The notes below the pieces were generated by a model. The model saw only the letters and a list, made by a program, of their open reading frames with translations, did no database searches and was not told where the DNA came from. Positions 1 to 8,087 of a stretch of DNA of 24,152 nucleotides are shown one piece after another. Source of the DNA: a virus; the IMG/VR virus record IMGVR_UViG_3300009512_000078, positions 1 to 24,152 of that record; one strand, given 5' to 3'. Both the position numbers and the translations under genes were made by a program. Position 1 is the first letter of the stretch; each line of letters opens with the position of its first letter.

Positions 1-2
1 CA

Positions 3-77
3 CACCTTTCAGGTCATATCACACTACAAAAGGGTGAAAGATCAGAGCTTGCAACAGCTATATCAAAAATGATTTGA
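3..77 (+). CDS. 3' end of an upstream gene (partial)
   Basis: An open frame enters from the left edge and stops with TGA at 75-77. Its last residues read GHITLQKGERSELATAISKM followed by I. Codon choice (aga, tca, aca, cta, ata) is like the other genes here, which is why I prefer this frame. The frame starting at base 1 is also open, to a TGA at 70-72, and cannot be excluded. Too little remains to assign a function; position suggests another virion gene. Confidence 0.45.
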   Translation, partial: HLSGHITLQKGERSELATAISKMI

Positions 78-100
78 AAGTAAAATAATTTCGTAATATT

Positions 101-106
101 TATACT
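101..106 (+). promoter_or_regulatory. candidate -10-like element (TATACT)
   Basis: TATACT lies in an AT-rich gap 24 bases before the GTG at 130, at a distance like that of the TATAAT elements upstream of other genes here. It differs by one base from TATAAT and I see no -35 box, so this is a weak call made by analogy. Confidence 0.3.
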
Positions 107-129
107 TAATAATATTATGGAGAGTGTCT

Positions 130-468
130 GTGAGTCTTACGGGAACAAAAAAGAAAAACAAAAATGCTTTTAAAAAAGTATACCCATATGTCAGAAGGCG
201 GCCTGTTTATACATACGAGCTTGAACACGAGACTATTATAGAGACAACCGTTATAGAGTTCATAGCTGAAAGTGAAAAAGTGTATGTGTACGAAGGAATA
301 TTTGCTGTTGATCCCACTGTAACGGCCATCGCCGCGGAAAATTCGAGTGGTGATAATGCAAACGTGAACTTGGTAGTTAGTAATGTATCAACAACAAGCT
401 GTACAATATCGGCGTCTGACGAATTTACAGGATATGCACACGTTCAAATCATATTAGTAATGTCATAA
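130..468 (+). CDS. small lectin-like / beta-sandwich virion protein
   Basis: 112 residues starting at GTG 130. A GTG at 124 is in the same frame, but GGAG at 119-122 sits only one base from it and seven from the GTG at 130, so 130 is the better start. The N-terminus is very basic (TGTKKKNKNAFKK). The last half (from about IFAVDPTVTAIAAEN to GYAHVQIIL) has the alternating hydrophobic pattern of a short beta sandwich and resembles the H-type-lectin-like modules found at the ends of phage fibre proteins. The N-terminal region of the next gene shows a similar pattern. The stop overlaps the next ATG by one base (TAATG), so the two are probably translated together. Likely a small fibre or decoration protein; the lectin call is inferred from pattern only. 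Confidence 0.6.
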   Translation: MSLTGTKKKNKNAFKKVYPYVRRRPVYTYELEHETIIETTVIEFIAESEKVYVYEGIFAVDPTVTAIAAENSSGDNANVNLVVSNVSTTSCTISASDEFTGYAHVQIILVMS

Positions 469-2900
469 TGGCAAGTAGCTCTAGAAAATCAGAAAAAGAC
501 TTTTCAAAAGTTTCAAGCAAGACGTTATCAATAGGAAGCCCAGGCGAAAAAAAAGACGCTGTAGTTATTGAATATTCAAAATCGTTTACTGAAATTCCTG
601 GATTAGTTGTATCTCCTGTTTTAAGAACAAATTCTAATTCATATCTTTCTGGGGTTTCAAAAGATGGATTCACAATAAAGTTTTCCAGTAGCGTGTCTGG
701 AAAGTCTAAGCTAAAATACAGGGCGTCAGGTAGAGTAAAAAAAGATGAAGAAATAGAAGAAACCACCGAAGAAACACGTAGTGTAGAGTTTGGTTCGTCT
801 ACTGTTACATTCTATCGTGATGATAACACATTTGACCCCGTACCAACGGTTGTTGGGTATAAATACAATTATGGAAGAGGACAAAATCACAAATGGGAAA
901 TTGTCAGCATACCCGTAGGTGCAACGACTTCTTTTTCAGATGACTCAGTTCTTTCTCCTACATTTTCTACTGACTCATTGGGTACACATACACTAAAACT
1001 TACAATAACCGGAGATGGTTACACAAGATCGGATACCACCACATTTACCGTCGCTAATAGAGCACCCACAGTAGATCTAGGAGCTGATGTTACGTATCCT
1101 AGCACAAAACTAGGTGATGTTGTACTTATAAAGCCCAATAGGTTTAGTGACCCAGATGGTGACTCTTTGACTTATTCGACGGTTATTGAAAGCAAACCGA
1201 ATAAATCAGTTACTACACTTATTAGAGTCTCTGATGGGCATGAGATCACACCAGACATTCTTGGTACGTATATTATCAAAGGAATAGTAGATGATGGTAT
1301 GGGTGAATCAAACTCTGTAGTCGTTGACTTCGTAAATATTATTATTAATACACCCCCGATTGCCACTCTAACTTCTGTTGAAAACATGATATCGTATAGC
1401 GGCGCGAGAGAAATTATTTTAGACGGCAGATTGAGCTCGTCTCCTGTTGGGAATCCTTTAAGTTATTCTTGGAGTCAGGTCTCTAGACCTGAGAAAGCTG
1501 ATCATGATTGTATTTTAGAAGACTATTATAGCAATAAAAGACAAAAAATTACAGCTCCACCAACAAGCGGACAATATGAGATACAATTAACAGTAGATGA
1601 CAGTATAGAGACTATATCTGCAATTTTGTCGTTTAATGTAAATTATCCTCCTACTGCAAGAATATCTGGAGATGCTAAAATTTATACAGGAATTAGTAAT
1701 TATTACAATGGCTCGACATCAGCTACGAACGACTCGGGTCAAACATTAACATATATTTGGGATGTAGTAGATCAGTCTGATTCATCGAAAACTCAACTTG
1801 GAACTCTAAATACTGCCGAACTGACGCTGAGAAACAAAGGATCTTATGACGTAAATCTAACTGTAAGCGATGGATACGATAATGACTTAGAAACCATGAC
1901 GATTACTGCTTACGATGCTCCGACTATTGGGTCGATTGGTTCAAAAAGAATAAGAGGTTCAACAAAAACATCAACATTTAATTCGATTTCAATAGGCGAT
2001 AGACTTGAATTAGCCACAATTATTTTGCCATCAACTGCCGTAGACTCTGACAATCCATTGACATATAATTGGATTCTTCAAAAATACAACTATATAGAAG
2101 ACGTGTATGAAAAAAGTATAATACGTTCATCAAAATCTACTTTTGAATATTTAGTTGATAGTTTAGACACTACAATTTATTCAAAATACAGAGTAAGTCT
2201 AACAATTACAGATACAATGGGAACAACAGATACTGTAGTGTCTTCAGAGTGGGTCACAAACACATTTCCTACTGCAAGCATATCTGGAGATGCTAAAATT
2301 TACACGAATTTAAATTATATATTTAATGGAAGCGGCTCATCAGCTGAAGATGCTGGTCAAACATTAACATATTCATGGGCTCTAGAAAGGTTCGCTACAA
2401 CGTGGTCCAGTCTATCCTCAGGGTTCACAGGAGCGTCTACTGCTGCCTTAACTATTAATGCTCCTGGTCCTGGAGCATTCAGGGCTATTTTGACAGTAGA
2501 TGACGGTTATGATACAAATTCTTCAATTCACTTGTTTGATATTTTCAAACCACCTGAAATTGACAGTTTCAACGATAGGCCTGACGCTCCTATGCTTAAT
2601 AGAGGTGATAGAATTACTATAAGCCCTAATATATTATCAGAGGGAATCATTACTGATACTGAGACTTTGGGCTATTTTTGGCAATTAGAGGCATATACTG
2701 GCGCCAGGTGGAATGTCTTCAATCATTCAGATGATCATCTGAATGATGGTTCTACTGGAAGTGGGAGTACTTATATGTACGAAATAATCGCACCACCTGG
2801 AGTTTATAATTCATATTGCTCAAAATTAAGAGTTAAACTAACGATTACTGATTCAAATGGCACTACAGACGAATATTATTCTACTGAGTGGAATATTTAA
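468..2900 (+). CDS. PKD/Ig-like repeat protein, putative surface or fibre protein
   Basis: 810 residues. Residues about 25-92 resemble the lectin-like module of the previous gene. The rest is a chain of Ig/PKD-like beta domains, recognisable by starts such as RAPTVDLGADV (198) and TPPIATL (about 295), by the central LTYSW-type strand, and by endings such as VTLTVSDG, LTVDDG and LTITDTMGTTD. The last 416 residues are an A-B-A'-B' arrangement: A at 395 (PTARISGDAKIYT), B at 483, A' at 601 (PTASISGDAKIYT) and B' at about 694; B and B' both end TIT-D-GTTD followed by an STEW-like motif. PKD-type chains usually act as extended, sugar- or protein-binding stalks. No enzyme motif or signal peptide is visible. 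A long fibre, a head decoration or a tail-sheath decoration are all possible. Confidence 0.75.
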   Translation: MASSSRKSEKDFSKVSSKTLSIGSPGEKKDAVVIEYSKSFTEIPGLVVSPVLRTNSNSYLSGVSKDGFTIKFSSSVSGKSKLKYRASGRVKKDEEIEETTEETRSVEFGSSTVTFYRDDNTFDPVPTVVGYKYNYGRGQNHKWEIVSIPVGATTSFSDDSVLSPTFSTDSLGTHTLKLTITGDGYTRSDTTTFTVANRAPTVDLGADVTYPSTKLGDVVLIKPNRFSDPDGDSLTYSTVIESKPNKSVTTLIRVSDGHEITPDILGTYIIKGIVDDGMGESNSVVVDFVNIIINTPPIATLTSVENMISYSGAREIILDGRLSSSPVGNPLSYSWSQVSRPEKADHDCILEDYYSNKRQKITAPPTSGQYEIQLTVDDSIETISAILSFNVNYPPTARISGDAKIYTGISNYYNGSTSATNDSGQTLTYIWDVVDQSDSSKTQLGTLNTAELTLRNKGSYDVNLTVSDGYDNDLETMTITAYDAPTIGSIGSKRIRGSTKTSTFNSISIGDRLELATIILPSTAVDSDNPLTYNWILQKYNYIEDVYEKSIIRSSKSTFEYLVDSLDTTIYSKYRVSLTITDTMGTTDTVVSSEWVTNTFPTASISGDAKIYTNLNYIFNGSGSSAEDAGQTLTYSWALERFATTWSSLSSGFTGASTAALTINAPGPGAFRAILTVDDGYDTNSSIHLFDIFKPPEIDSFNDRPDAPMLNRGDRITISPNILSEGIITDTETLGYFWQLEAYTGARWNVFNHSDDHLNDGSTGSGSTYMYEIIAPPGVYNSYCSKLRVKLTITDSNGTTDEYYSTEWNI
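1650..1684 (+). repeat. direct repeat copy 1 inside the PKD gene
   Basis: 35 bases beginning CCTACTGCAAG match 2268-2302 with one mismatch (A against C at the 12th base). A second matched block, GGTCAAACATTAACATAT, lies at 1737-1754 and again at 2355-2372. Both pairs are exactly 618 bases (206 codons) apart, so the repeat unit is in frame. Confidence 0.95.
2268..2302 (+). repeat. direct repeat copy 2 inside the PKD gene
   Basis: Second copy of the 35-base repeat at 1650-1684. It encodes the start of domain A' (PTASISGDAKIYT), and the downstream 18-base block at 2355-2372 stays in the same register. Confidence 0.95.
2722..2747. repeat. perfect 26-bp palindrome in coding sequence
   Basis: The left arm ATCATTCAGATGA (2722-2734) is followed directly by its exact reverse complement (2735-2747), with no spacer. 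It encodes HSDDHLND inside domain B' of the PKD protein. The flanking bases (A and G) do not pair, so the symmetry ends exactly here. Confidence 0.97.
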
Positions 2901-2917
2901 AAATAAGGAAATAAAAA

Positions 2918-5119
2918 ATGGCTACAAAAGACTTTCAAGCAAATCAAATAAAAGTATCTAAGATAATAGGTCAAGAAGATGAAATAATACCTGGTGATAG
3001 TAAAAAAATAGAAATATACTCACATACTATTTCTACTGGTGATGAGGGTACAAACTCTATAGCATCGGGACAAATCGGCGAAGACGTCTCTGTCTATGTT
3101 CATGGTACACCAGGCAAGAAAGATGCAATTACCATCATTGATCATGGAGGTACTCCGGGAACTGGAGACGGCGTTACATTAATAGGTGGCGATCTAGTTG
3201 TTTCAGGTTCGATATATGATGCCATAGGAACTGCGTTTACAGCGGGTTCAACATTTACTGGGATAAACTTAGGTGCTGATACTACGACTTCTAGCGAGGC
3301 TCTTGCCGACGAAGACACGTTAAGTGTATTGGGCGGCGCAGGCTTGTCAACTGAAGTGGTGGCAACTGACACTATTACTGTGGCACTTGATTACGCAGGT
3401 GCAGATAATTTTATAGAAGTAATGGTAACAACAGCGGCGCCTGCTACAGGTGATAAAATATTGTTTCATGATATTGATGATAGCAATGTAAAGAAGTGTA
3501 CAATCAGCGACCTACCGTTTGCACCTTCTACAGCAACTGGTGAAATGACTTCTTTTAATATAGGAGGCGATACAGGTTCTCAATTTACAGTAGAGGATGG
3601 TGAAGTGATTGCAATCGTCGGTGGAACCGGTACATCTACTAGATCAGTCGCCAGTGATAAGTTGTTCATAGATCTCGATAATACTACAGTAACATTGGGC
3701 TCGTATACAAATGCTGATATTATAGTTGATCAACAAGGAAGAATTACACATGCTGCTAACGGAACTTCAGGCGGTGGGTCTTCAATAGCTCCAGCTGGGA
3801 TAGTCCAAATTGCTGGAACTGTACTCGGAACATTTGCTGCAGCAGCGCATCTAAAATACGACACCGTTGACAATAGAGTCTGGTTAGGGTCAGGAACAAT
3901 ACCAGCATCGTATAATGCTAAATTACATATAACATCTGAATTTGTGTCTCCTAGCACAGACAACGTCCCAACTTTGAGAATAGACACCAAAAGCGGTGCC
4001 ACTGACAACCCGCATGAATCATTGTTAATAGATCATGCAAGCCCACTTAGCGCGATAAAAATAGTAAAAATAGATGCAAAAGCTGCCGAACTTTTTACAA
4101 TTGACAACGATGGACTTGTAGAGCTCACAGCAGCTGCGCCTAAACTTATCATTAATTCTACAAGCGCCTTAGATGAAGCTATTATCAAATTAACAGATTC
4201 AACTACTGGCACTGTAACAGGTGGTGAAGGCGTCATAATTCAGTCTAAACTAGGTGATCTTGTAATAGGAAATACTGAAGACTCTAAGATAACAGAAATT
4301 AGAGGTAAATATGGTGGTGGGACTCCTCAGCTTTATAATATTATCCGTGGAGAAGTCGGAGGAGTTAATAAACCTACTGTGATGATTCAGACTAATCCTT
4401 TAAGTTTGGCAGGAAAACCCGCAACAGCTATAGCATCTAATGATATCAACCTCTACGTAGAGGGAGTTCCTGGGTCTCTAGGTTCAACAACTCACAAAGG
4501 GACTTCACAATTTGGTGGAGATGTTAAAGTTGACGGCTGTGTAGCTAGGGGTGGAATTTTACATCTAGGAAACGGACCTGCTCCACCTCAATCTTATGAC
4601 ATAGTAGGAACTACCGCTGCCTACGTTGGGCTGGTTGCGGGAGTTGGTTCTATCGGAACCGGTGGTTACACTACAGCTCTGAATCCGGCATGGGTTCAAA
4701 GCGTAATATGGAATACACCATTTATTGTAGATGCCAATTTTTATACTATCTCAGGATACCCAACAACAGACATTACTATAAATAAAGCCGGTACTTATAA
4801 AATATCATATTCTGTTAATCTTAGTCAAATACAACCGAGTCTAAATAGAGTAAATATGCGAACATTTCTACGTAATACAACTGGATCTTCGTCTTCTATA
4901 GATACAATTGATTGTTCTGAAGCTTGGTCTTATGGACGTGGTAGTGGTGCAGCTGATACTGTTAGCAAGATGTCAAATGTATGCACAACTACTGCAATTC
5001 TTACTGTAGGTGATGTATTAAATTTAAATATGTTATTTCTTCATGGAACTAGAGAGACAGTCGTGGAGGTAAAAGTCAGAGCTGATCAGACTTGGATCCT
5101 AATTGAAAGAATAGCATAA
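2918..5119 (+). CDS. fibre-like protein with C-terminal C1q/TNF-like domain
   Basis: 733 residues with AAGGA at 2905-2909 before the ATG. The N-terminal third is low in charge and rich in Gly, Thr and Ser, with repeated patterns such as GGTGTSTRSVASDKLFIDLD and the related GGAGLSTEVVATDTITVALD, typical of beta-helical or trimeric phage fibre shafts. The middle has a set of short beta repeats (LHITSEF, LRIDTKSG, LLIDHASPL, KLIINSTSA). The last 120 or so residues contain INKAGTYKISYSVNLSQ and an RTFLRN strand, then end VRADQTWILIERIA, the layout of a C1q/TNF-like jelly roll, a trimerising and receptor-binding fold common at fibre tips. Likely a homotrimeric tail or head fibre. It closes the first gene group, since a 154-base gap follows. 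Confidence 0.7.
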   Translation: MATKDFQANQIKVSKIIGQEDEIIPGDSKKIEIYSHTISTGDEGTNSIASGQIGEDVSVYVHGTPGKKDAITIIDHGGTPGTGDGVTLIGGDLVVSGSIYDAIGTAFTAGSTFTGINLGADTTTSSEALADEDTLSVLGGAGLSTEVVATDTITVALDYAGADNFIEVMVTTAAPATGDKILFHDIDDSNVKKCTISDLPFAPSTATGEMTSFNIGGDTGSQFTVEDGEVIAIVGGTGTSTRSVASDKLFIDLDNTTVTLGSYTNADIIVDQQGRITHAANGTSGGGSSIAPAGIVQIAGTVLGTFAAAAHLKYDTVDNRVWLGSGTIPASYNAKLHITSEFVSPSTDNVPTLRIDTKSGATDNPHESLLIDHASPLSAIKIVKIDAKAAELFTIDNDGLVELTAAAPKLIINSTSALDEAIIKLTDSTTGTVTGGEGVIIQSKLGDLVIGNTEDSKITEIRGKYGGGTPQLYNIIRGEVGGVNKPTVMIQTNPLSLAGKPATAIASNDINLYVEGVPGSLGSTTHKGTSQFGGDVKVDGCVARGGILHLGNGPAPPQSYDIVGTTAAYVGLVAGVGSIGTGGYTTALNPAWVQSVIWNTPFIVDANFYTISGYPTTDITINKAGTYKISYSVNLSQIQPSLNRVNMRTFLRNTTGSSSSIDTIDCSEAWSYGRGSGAADTVSKMSNVCTTTAILTVGDVLNLNMLFLHGTRETVVEVKVRADQTWILIERIA

Positions 5120-5273
5120 ATCTAGCTTAGCCCACCCAACCAATCCCTTTTATTATATCAGTGATCTCTGTATTGTTTATTAAAAAATGTGATTGTTCGT
5201 TGCACTCACAAACATAAAAAAATATTAATACAATATATCGATATACAGTAGTATCTGTAAGAGGTGATCTGTA
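5120..5273 (+). promoter_or_regulatory. intergenic gap with candidate promoter and strong ribosome binding site
   Basis: This is one of the largest gaps in the window. It holds a small imperfect hairpin at 5188-5210 (TGTGA/TCACA arms), an AT-rich stretch, a TATACAGT element at 5242-5249, and GAGGTGAT at 5261-5268, the strongest Shine-Dalgarno sequence in the window, five bases before the ATG at 5274. The gap probably separates the fibre genes from the glycosyltransferase cassette. The promoter part is inferred from similarity to the other TATA-type elements. Confidence 0.45.
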
Positions 5274-7151
5274 ATGAACAGTCCGTTTGATACTTTGTCT
5301 ATTCACGACAATACTGAAATTATTTTAGTTTCTGACTTATTCTCTTCCGATATTAACGGTGGAGCTGAACTAACTACTGAGGCTATCTTTGAGAATACTG
5401 AATGTGTTGTACAAAGGATCTATTCTAAAGATATCTCTATGAAGCTACTTCAAGAGGGTTATAATAAGTTTTGGATTTTTACTAATTTTGCATCTATTAA
5501 TCTTGAGTTAATCCCTACAATTATTGCCAACTTAAAATATTCAGTTATAGAATATGACTACAAGTTCTGTAAATATAGATCTGTAGAGAAACATAATCAT
5601 TTCGAAGATGCTAAATGTGATTGTGCTAATGAACATCATGGCAAGCTAATTTCTACTTTTTATTATGCTGCAAAATCGTTGTGGTTTATGTCTGAAGGTC
5701 AGAGATCTGTTTATGAGAGAGCTTTTCCTTTTTTGAAAGATGCTAATAGTTTCGTTCTATCTTCAGTTTTCTCTACTTCGTTTTTTGATAAAATAGAAAA
5801 TCTAGTAAAAAATAACAAGAATGATAAGTATATTGTTTTAAACTCTCAAAGTTGGATAAAAGATGCAAATGCTTCAACTGACTGGTGTACAGACAACAAC
5901 AAAGAATACGAACTACTTTCAGGATTATCACATGATGAATTCTTACAAAAGCTCTCCGAGTCAAAAGGAATATCATACTTCCCATCAGGTAATGACACAT
6001 GTCCAAGAATGATCATAGAGGCAAAGTTATTAGGTTGTGACATTCAAACAAATGAAAACGTACAACATGTAAACGAAGAGTGGTTCACTGGTTCAAATGA
6101 TGACACAATAAATTATTTAAAATCAAGACCATCAGTGTTTTGGGACGAAATAAGCAACAACGTAAAGAAACAGACCATATCAGGTTATACAACTACATAC
6201 AACTGTATAGATCAGGAGTACCCATTTGAAGAATCAATATTATCCCTGGCTTCATTCTGTGACCAAATAGTCGTAGTCGATGGTGGTTCCAAAGATGGTA
6301 CACTAGAAAGGCTCCACGAACTAGCAGAGGCCCACGAATCAATAGCAGTGCATGTGGTACAAAGAAACTGGAATGATACTAGATTCGCACTGTATGATGG
6401 TCAACAGAAGGCAGAAGCCCGAAAATTATGCACATCAGATTTCTGCTGGCAACAAGATGTCGATGAGATTGTTCATGAGGACGACGGACAAAAAATAAAA
6501 AATATTGTAGATAACTTTCCAAACACTATGGACTTAATAGCCTTGCCTGTTGTTGAATACTGGGGAGACTACGATAAAGTAAGAGTAGATGTCAACCCTT
6601 GGAAAGCACGACTAAGTAAGAATAAAGACTTTATTACACACGGTATTCCAGCCCATCTTAGGGCTCATGATGAAAACGGAGAACTATTTTCAAAACAAGG
6701 ATCAGATGGCTGTGACTACATTAGAACAGACAATGGAACGCATGTGCCTTTTGGAAACTTTTACAACAAAGACTTGCATACACTAAGAGTTGAAGCCTTA
6801 AACGGTGATACTGAATCACTAACAGCATATCAGGACTCGATTGAAGACATAATTGAAACATATCCCGGCGTATTCCATTATTCATGGTTCAATCTTGAAA
6901 GAAAAATAAAGACGTATAAAAATTATTGGTCTAGACACTGGCAAAGCATGTATAATATAGCTCAAGCGGACACAATTGAGAACAATATGTTCTTTGACAA
7001 GCCGTGGTCTGAAGTTTCTGATGAAGATATCACACTACTCAGTGTAGAATTAAAACAAAAGATGGGCGGTTGGATATTCCACAATAAAATAGATTTCAAC
7101 ACACCTACACCTTCAATAAAAATATGTAAATCACCGTCTTCTATGGTATAA
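5274..7151 (+). CDS. two-domain glycosyltransferase (GT-B-like half fused to GT2 half)
   Basis: 625 residues. The N-terminal half looks GT-B-like: a first Rossmann region starts EIILVSDLFSSDINGGAEL (about 15-33, with the Gly-Gly donor-side loop) and a second starts at DKYIVLNSQSW (184-194); PRMIIEAKLLGCDI resembles the nucleotide-sugar-binding end of GT4 enzymes. From about residue 300 a GT2-type GT-A domain follows, with IVVVDGGSKDGTLE (332-345) for the nucleotide-binding strand and loop, and DVDE (395-398) as the metal-binding DXD motif. The protein should transfer two sugars in sequence or use one half for binding; acceptor unknown. Serine codons switch from mostly TCT (13 TCT, 2 TCA) before residue 200 to mostly TCA (20 TCA, 5 TCT) after, suggesting a chimeric gene. 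Confidence 0.8.
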   Translation: MNSPFDTLSIHDNTEIILVSDLFSSDINGGAELTTEAIFENTECVVQRIYSKDISMKLLQEGYNKFWIFTNFASINLELIPTIIANLKYSVIEYDYKFCKYRSVEKHNHFEDAKCDCANEHHGKLISTFYYAAKSLWFMSEGQRSVYERAFPFLKDANSFVLSSVFSTSFFDKIENLVKNNKNDKYIVLNSQSWIKDANASTDWCTDNNKEYELLSGLSHDEFLQKLSESKGISYFPSGNDTCPRMIIEAKLLGCDIQTNENVQHVNEEWFTGSNDDTINYLKSRPSVFWDEISNNVKKQTISGYTTTYNCIDQEYPFEESILSLASFCDQIVVVDGGSKDGTLERLHELAEAHESIAVHVVQRNWNDTRFALYDGQQKAEARKLCTSDFCWQQDVDEIVHEDDGQKIKNIVDNFPNTMDLIALPVVEYWGDYDKVRVDVNPWKARLSKNKDFITHGIPAHLRAHDENGELFSKQGSDGCDYIRTDNGTHVPFGNFYNKDLHTLRVEALNGDTESLTAYQDSIEDIIETYPGVFHYSWFNLERKIKTYKNYWSRHWQSMYNIAQADTIENNMFFDKPWSEVSDEDITLLSVELKQKMGGWIFHNKIDFNTPTPSIKICKSPSSMV

Positions 7152-7152
7152 T
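7147..7152 (+). promoter_or_regulatory. candidate -10-like element (TATAAT)
   Basis: GGTATAATATT overlaps the stop of the glycosyltransferase gene and lies 25 bases before the ATG at 7178. No -35 box is visible. An AAGGAG ribosome binding site follows at 7163-7168. It would give the nuclease gene its own transcription start. Confidence 0.4.
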
Positions 7153-7177
7153 ATTATTATAAAAGGAGTTTCATCTT

Positions 7178-8026
7178 ATGAGTGAAGAATTATACGTACT
7201 ACCAACTGGAAAATCACATGTCTCGTTCTCTGAAATAAAAGAATGGGCTGAATGTAGTTGGCGGCACAAGCTTGCGAAGATAGATAAAATTGACATGTTT
7301 AAACCGTCACCTTATCTTGGCTTTGGTACTGCAGTCCACGAAGGCTGTGAAAATATGCTTGAAGGTAAAGATCTAAACAAGGACAAATTGCTCAACGACA
7401 TCAGAGAAGACTTCAAAAAGCACGGCTTTGATGATCCTGAATGGGTAGACAAGCAGCCGGGCTGGTACAAGAAATCATCCGATGTCGGTGTAGAAAAATG
7501 GTGCACTTGGGCAGAAAACATGTGGGCTGAGGTTCCCGACTACCTTGATAAAGAGTTCCCAGGTTGGGAAACAGTAAAGGCAGAGGAATATCTCTATGAG
7601 CCTATTGAAGGAAAGCCTGTAAAGTTCAAAGGATTTGTTGATGCTATCATTAAAGTCCCAAAGAAAAGAGGCGAAGGATACGTCTATTGGATTCTTGACT
7701 GGAAAACAGCTGGAGCATATGGGTGGCGCCGGGATAAGAAACAGGACTTCACTCTACAAGCACAGTTGATTCTATACAAGCATTTCTACTCAAAGAAATA
7801 CGATATTGAACTCAAGGACATACGATGTGCATTTATTCTTCTTAAACGAGGCGGAAAGATTGGAAATATTGTTGATATTGTCCCTGTCTCAGTAGGCCCA
7901 AAGACACTAGCAAAAGGCGTGAAGTTAATGAATAACATGATCTCATCGGTCATGCGAGAGTTTGCAATGAAAAATAGAAACTCATGTCAATTCTGTCCAT
8001 ATAAGGACACACCACACTGTACTTAA
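7178..8026 (+). CDS. PD-(D/E)XK nuclease with Fe-S cluster cysteines (Cas4/AddB-like)
   Basis: 282 residues. The order of conserved features fits the RecB/Cas4-type PD-(D/E)XK superfamily: His54 in GTAVHEG, Asp155 in FKGFVDAI, Asp174 and Lys176 in YWILDWKTAG as the catalytic D...DxK, and a Q-x-Q-x3-Y motif (Gln194, Gln196, Tyr200) in helix LQAQLILYKHF. One cysteine near the N-terminus (Cys26, ECSWRHK) and three at the C-terminus (Cys270, Cys273, Cys281; CQFCPYKDTPHC) match the 4Fe-4S arrangement of Cas4, AddB and Dna2. Expected role is metal-dependent cutting of single-stranded or end-processed DNA in phage recombination, replication or packaging, or in attack on other DNA. No helicase or Cas1 is nearby; the neighbours are glycosyltransferases. 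All catalytic residues seem present. Confidence 0.88.
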   Translation: MSEELYVLPTGKSHVSFSEIKEWAECSWRHKLAKIDKIDMFKPSPYLGFGTAVHEGCENMLEGKDLNKDKLLNDIREDFKKHGFDDPEWVDKQPGWYKKSSDVGVEKWCTWAENMWAEVPDYLDKEFPGWETVKAEEYLYEPIEGKPVKFKGFVDAIIKVPKKRGEGYVYWILDWKTAGAYGWRRDKKQDFTLQAQLILYKHFYSKKYDIELKDIRCAFILLKRGGKIGNIVDIVPVSVGPKTLAKGVKLMNNMISSVMREFAMKNRNSCQFCPYKDTPHCT

Positions 8027-8055
8027 AAATTATTTTAAATTTTTTTTATTTTTGA

Positions 8056-8061
8056 TATAAT
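8056..8061 (+). promoter_or_regulatory. candidate -10-like element (TTTTGATATAAT)
   Basis: TATAAT with the left flank TTTTGA, 26 bases before the GTG at 8088. The same 12-base string TTTTGATATAAT recurs at 14012-14023 before the gp25-like gene, and both lie in intergenic gaps. No -35 box is visible. The repeated longer match makes this the best-supported promoter pair in the window. Confidence 0.55.
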
Positions 8062-8087
8062 GTTTAAGTGATAGGATAATATAACAA

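Noticed and set aside
2457-2479. Hairpin with 8-base arms (AATGCTCC/GGAGCATT) in the PKD gene
   Set aside because: Stems of this size with short loops are expected a few times by chance in 24 kb, and it encodes ordinary residues between domain strands.
5188-5210. Hairpin TGTGA/TCACA as a terminator for the fibre gene
   Set aside because: On the + strand it is followed by A-rich, not T-rich, sequence. It would fit a terminator only for - strand transcripts, and no - strand gene is seen.
8025-8044. A/T-only hairpin followed by Ts after the nuclease gene
   Set aside because: The seven-base stem contains only A-T pairs, so it is too weak to call a terminator, and such patterns are expected in this AT-rich gap.
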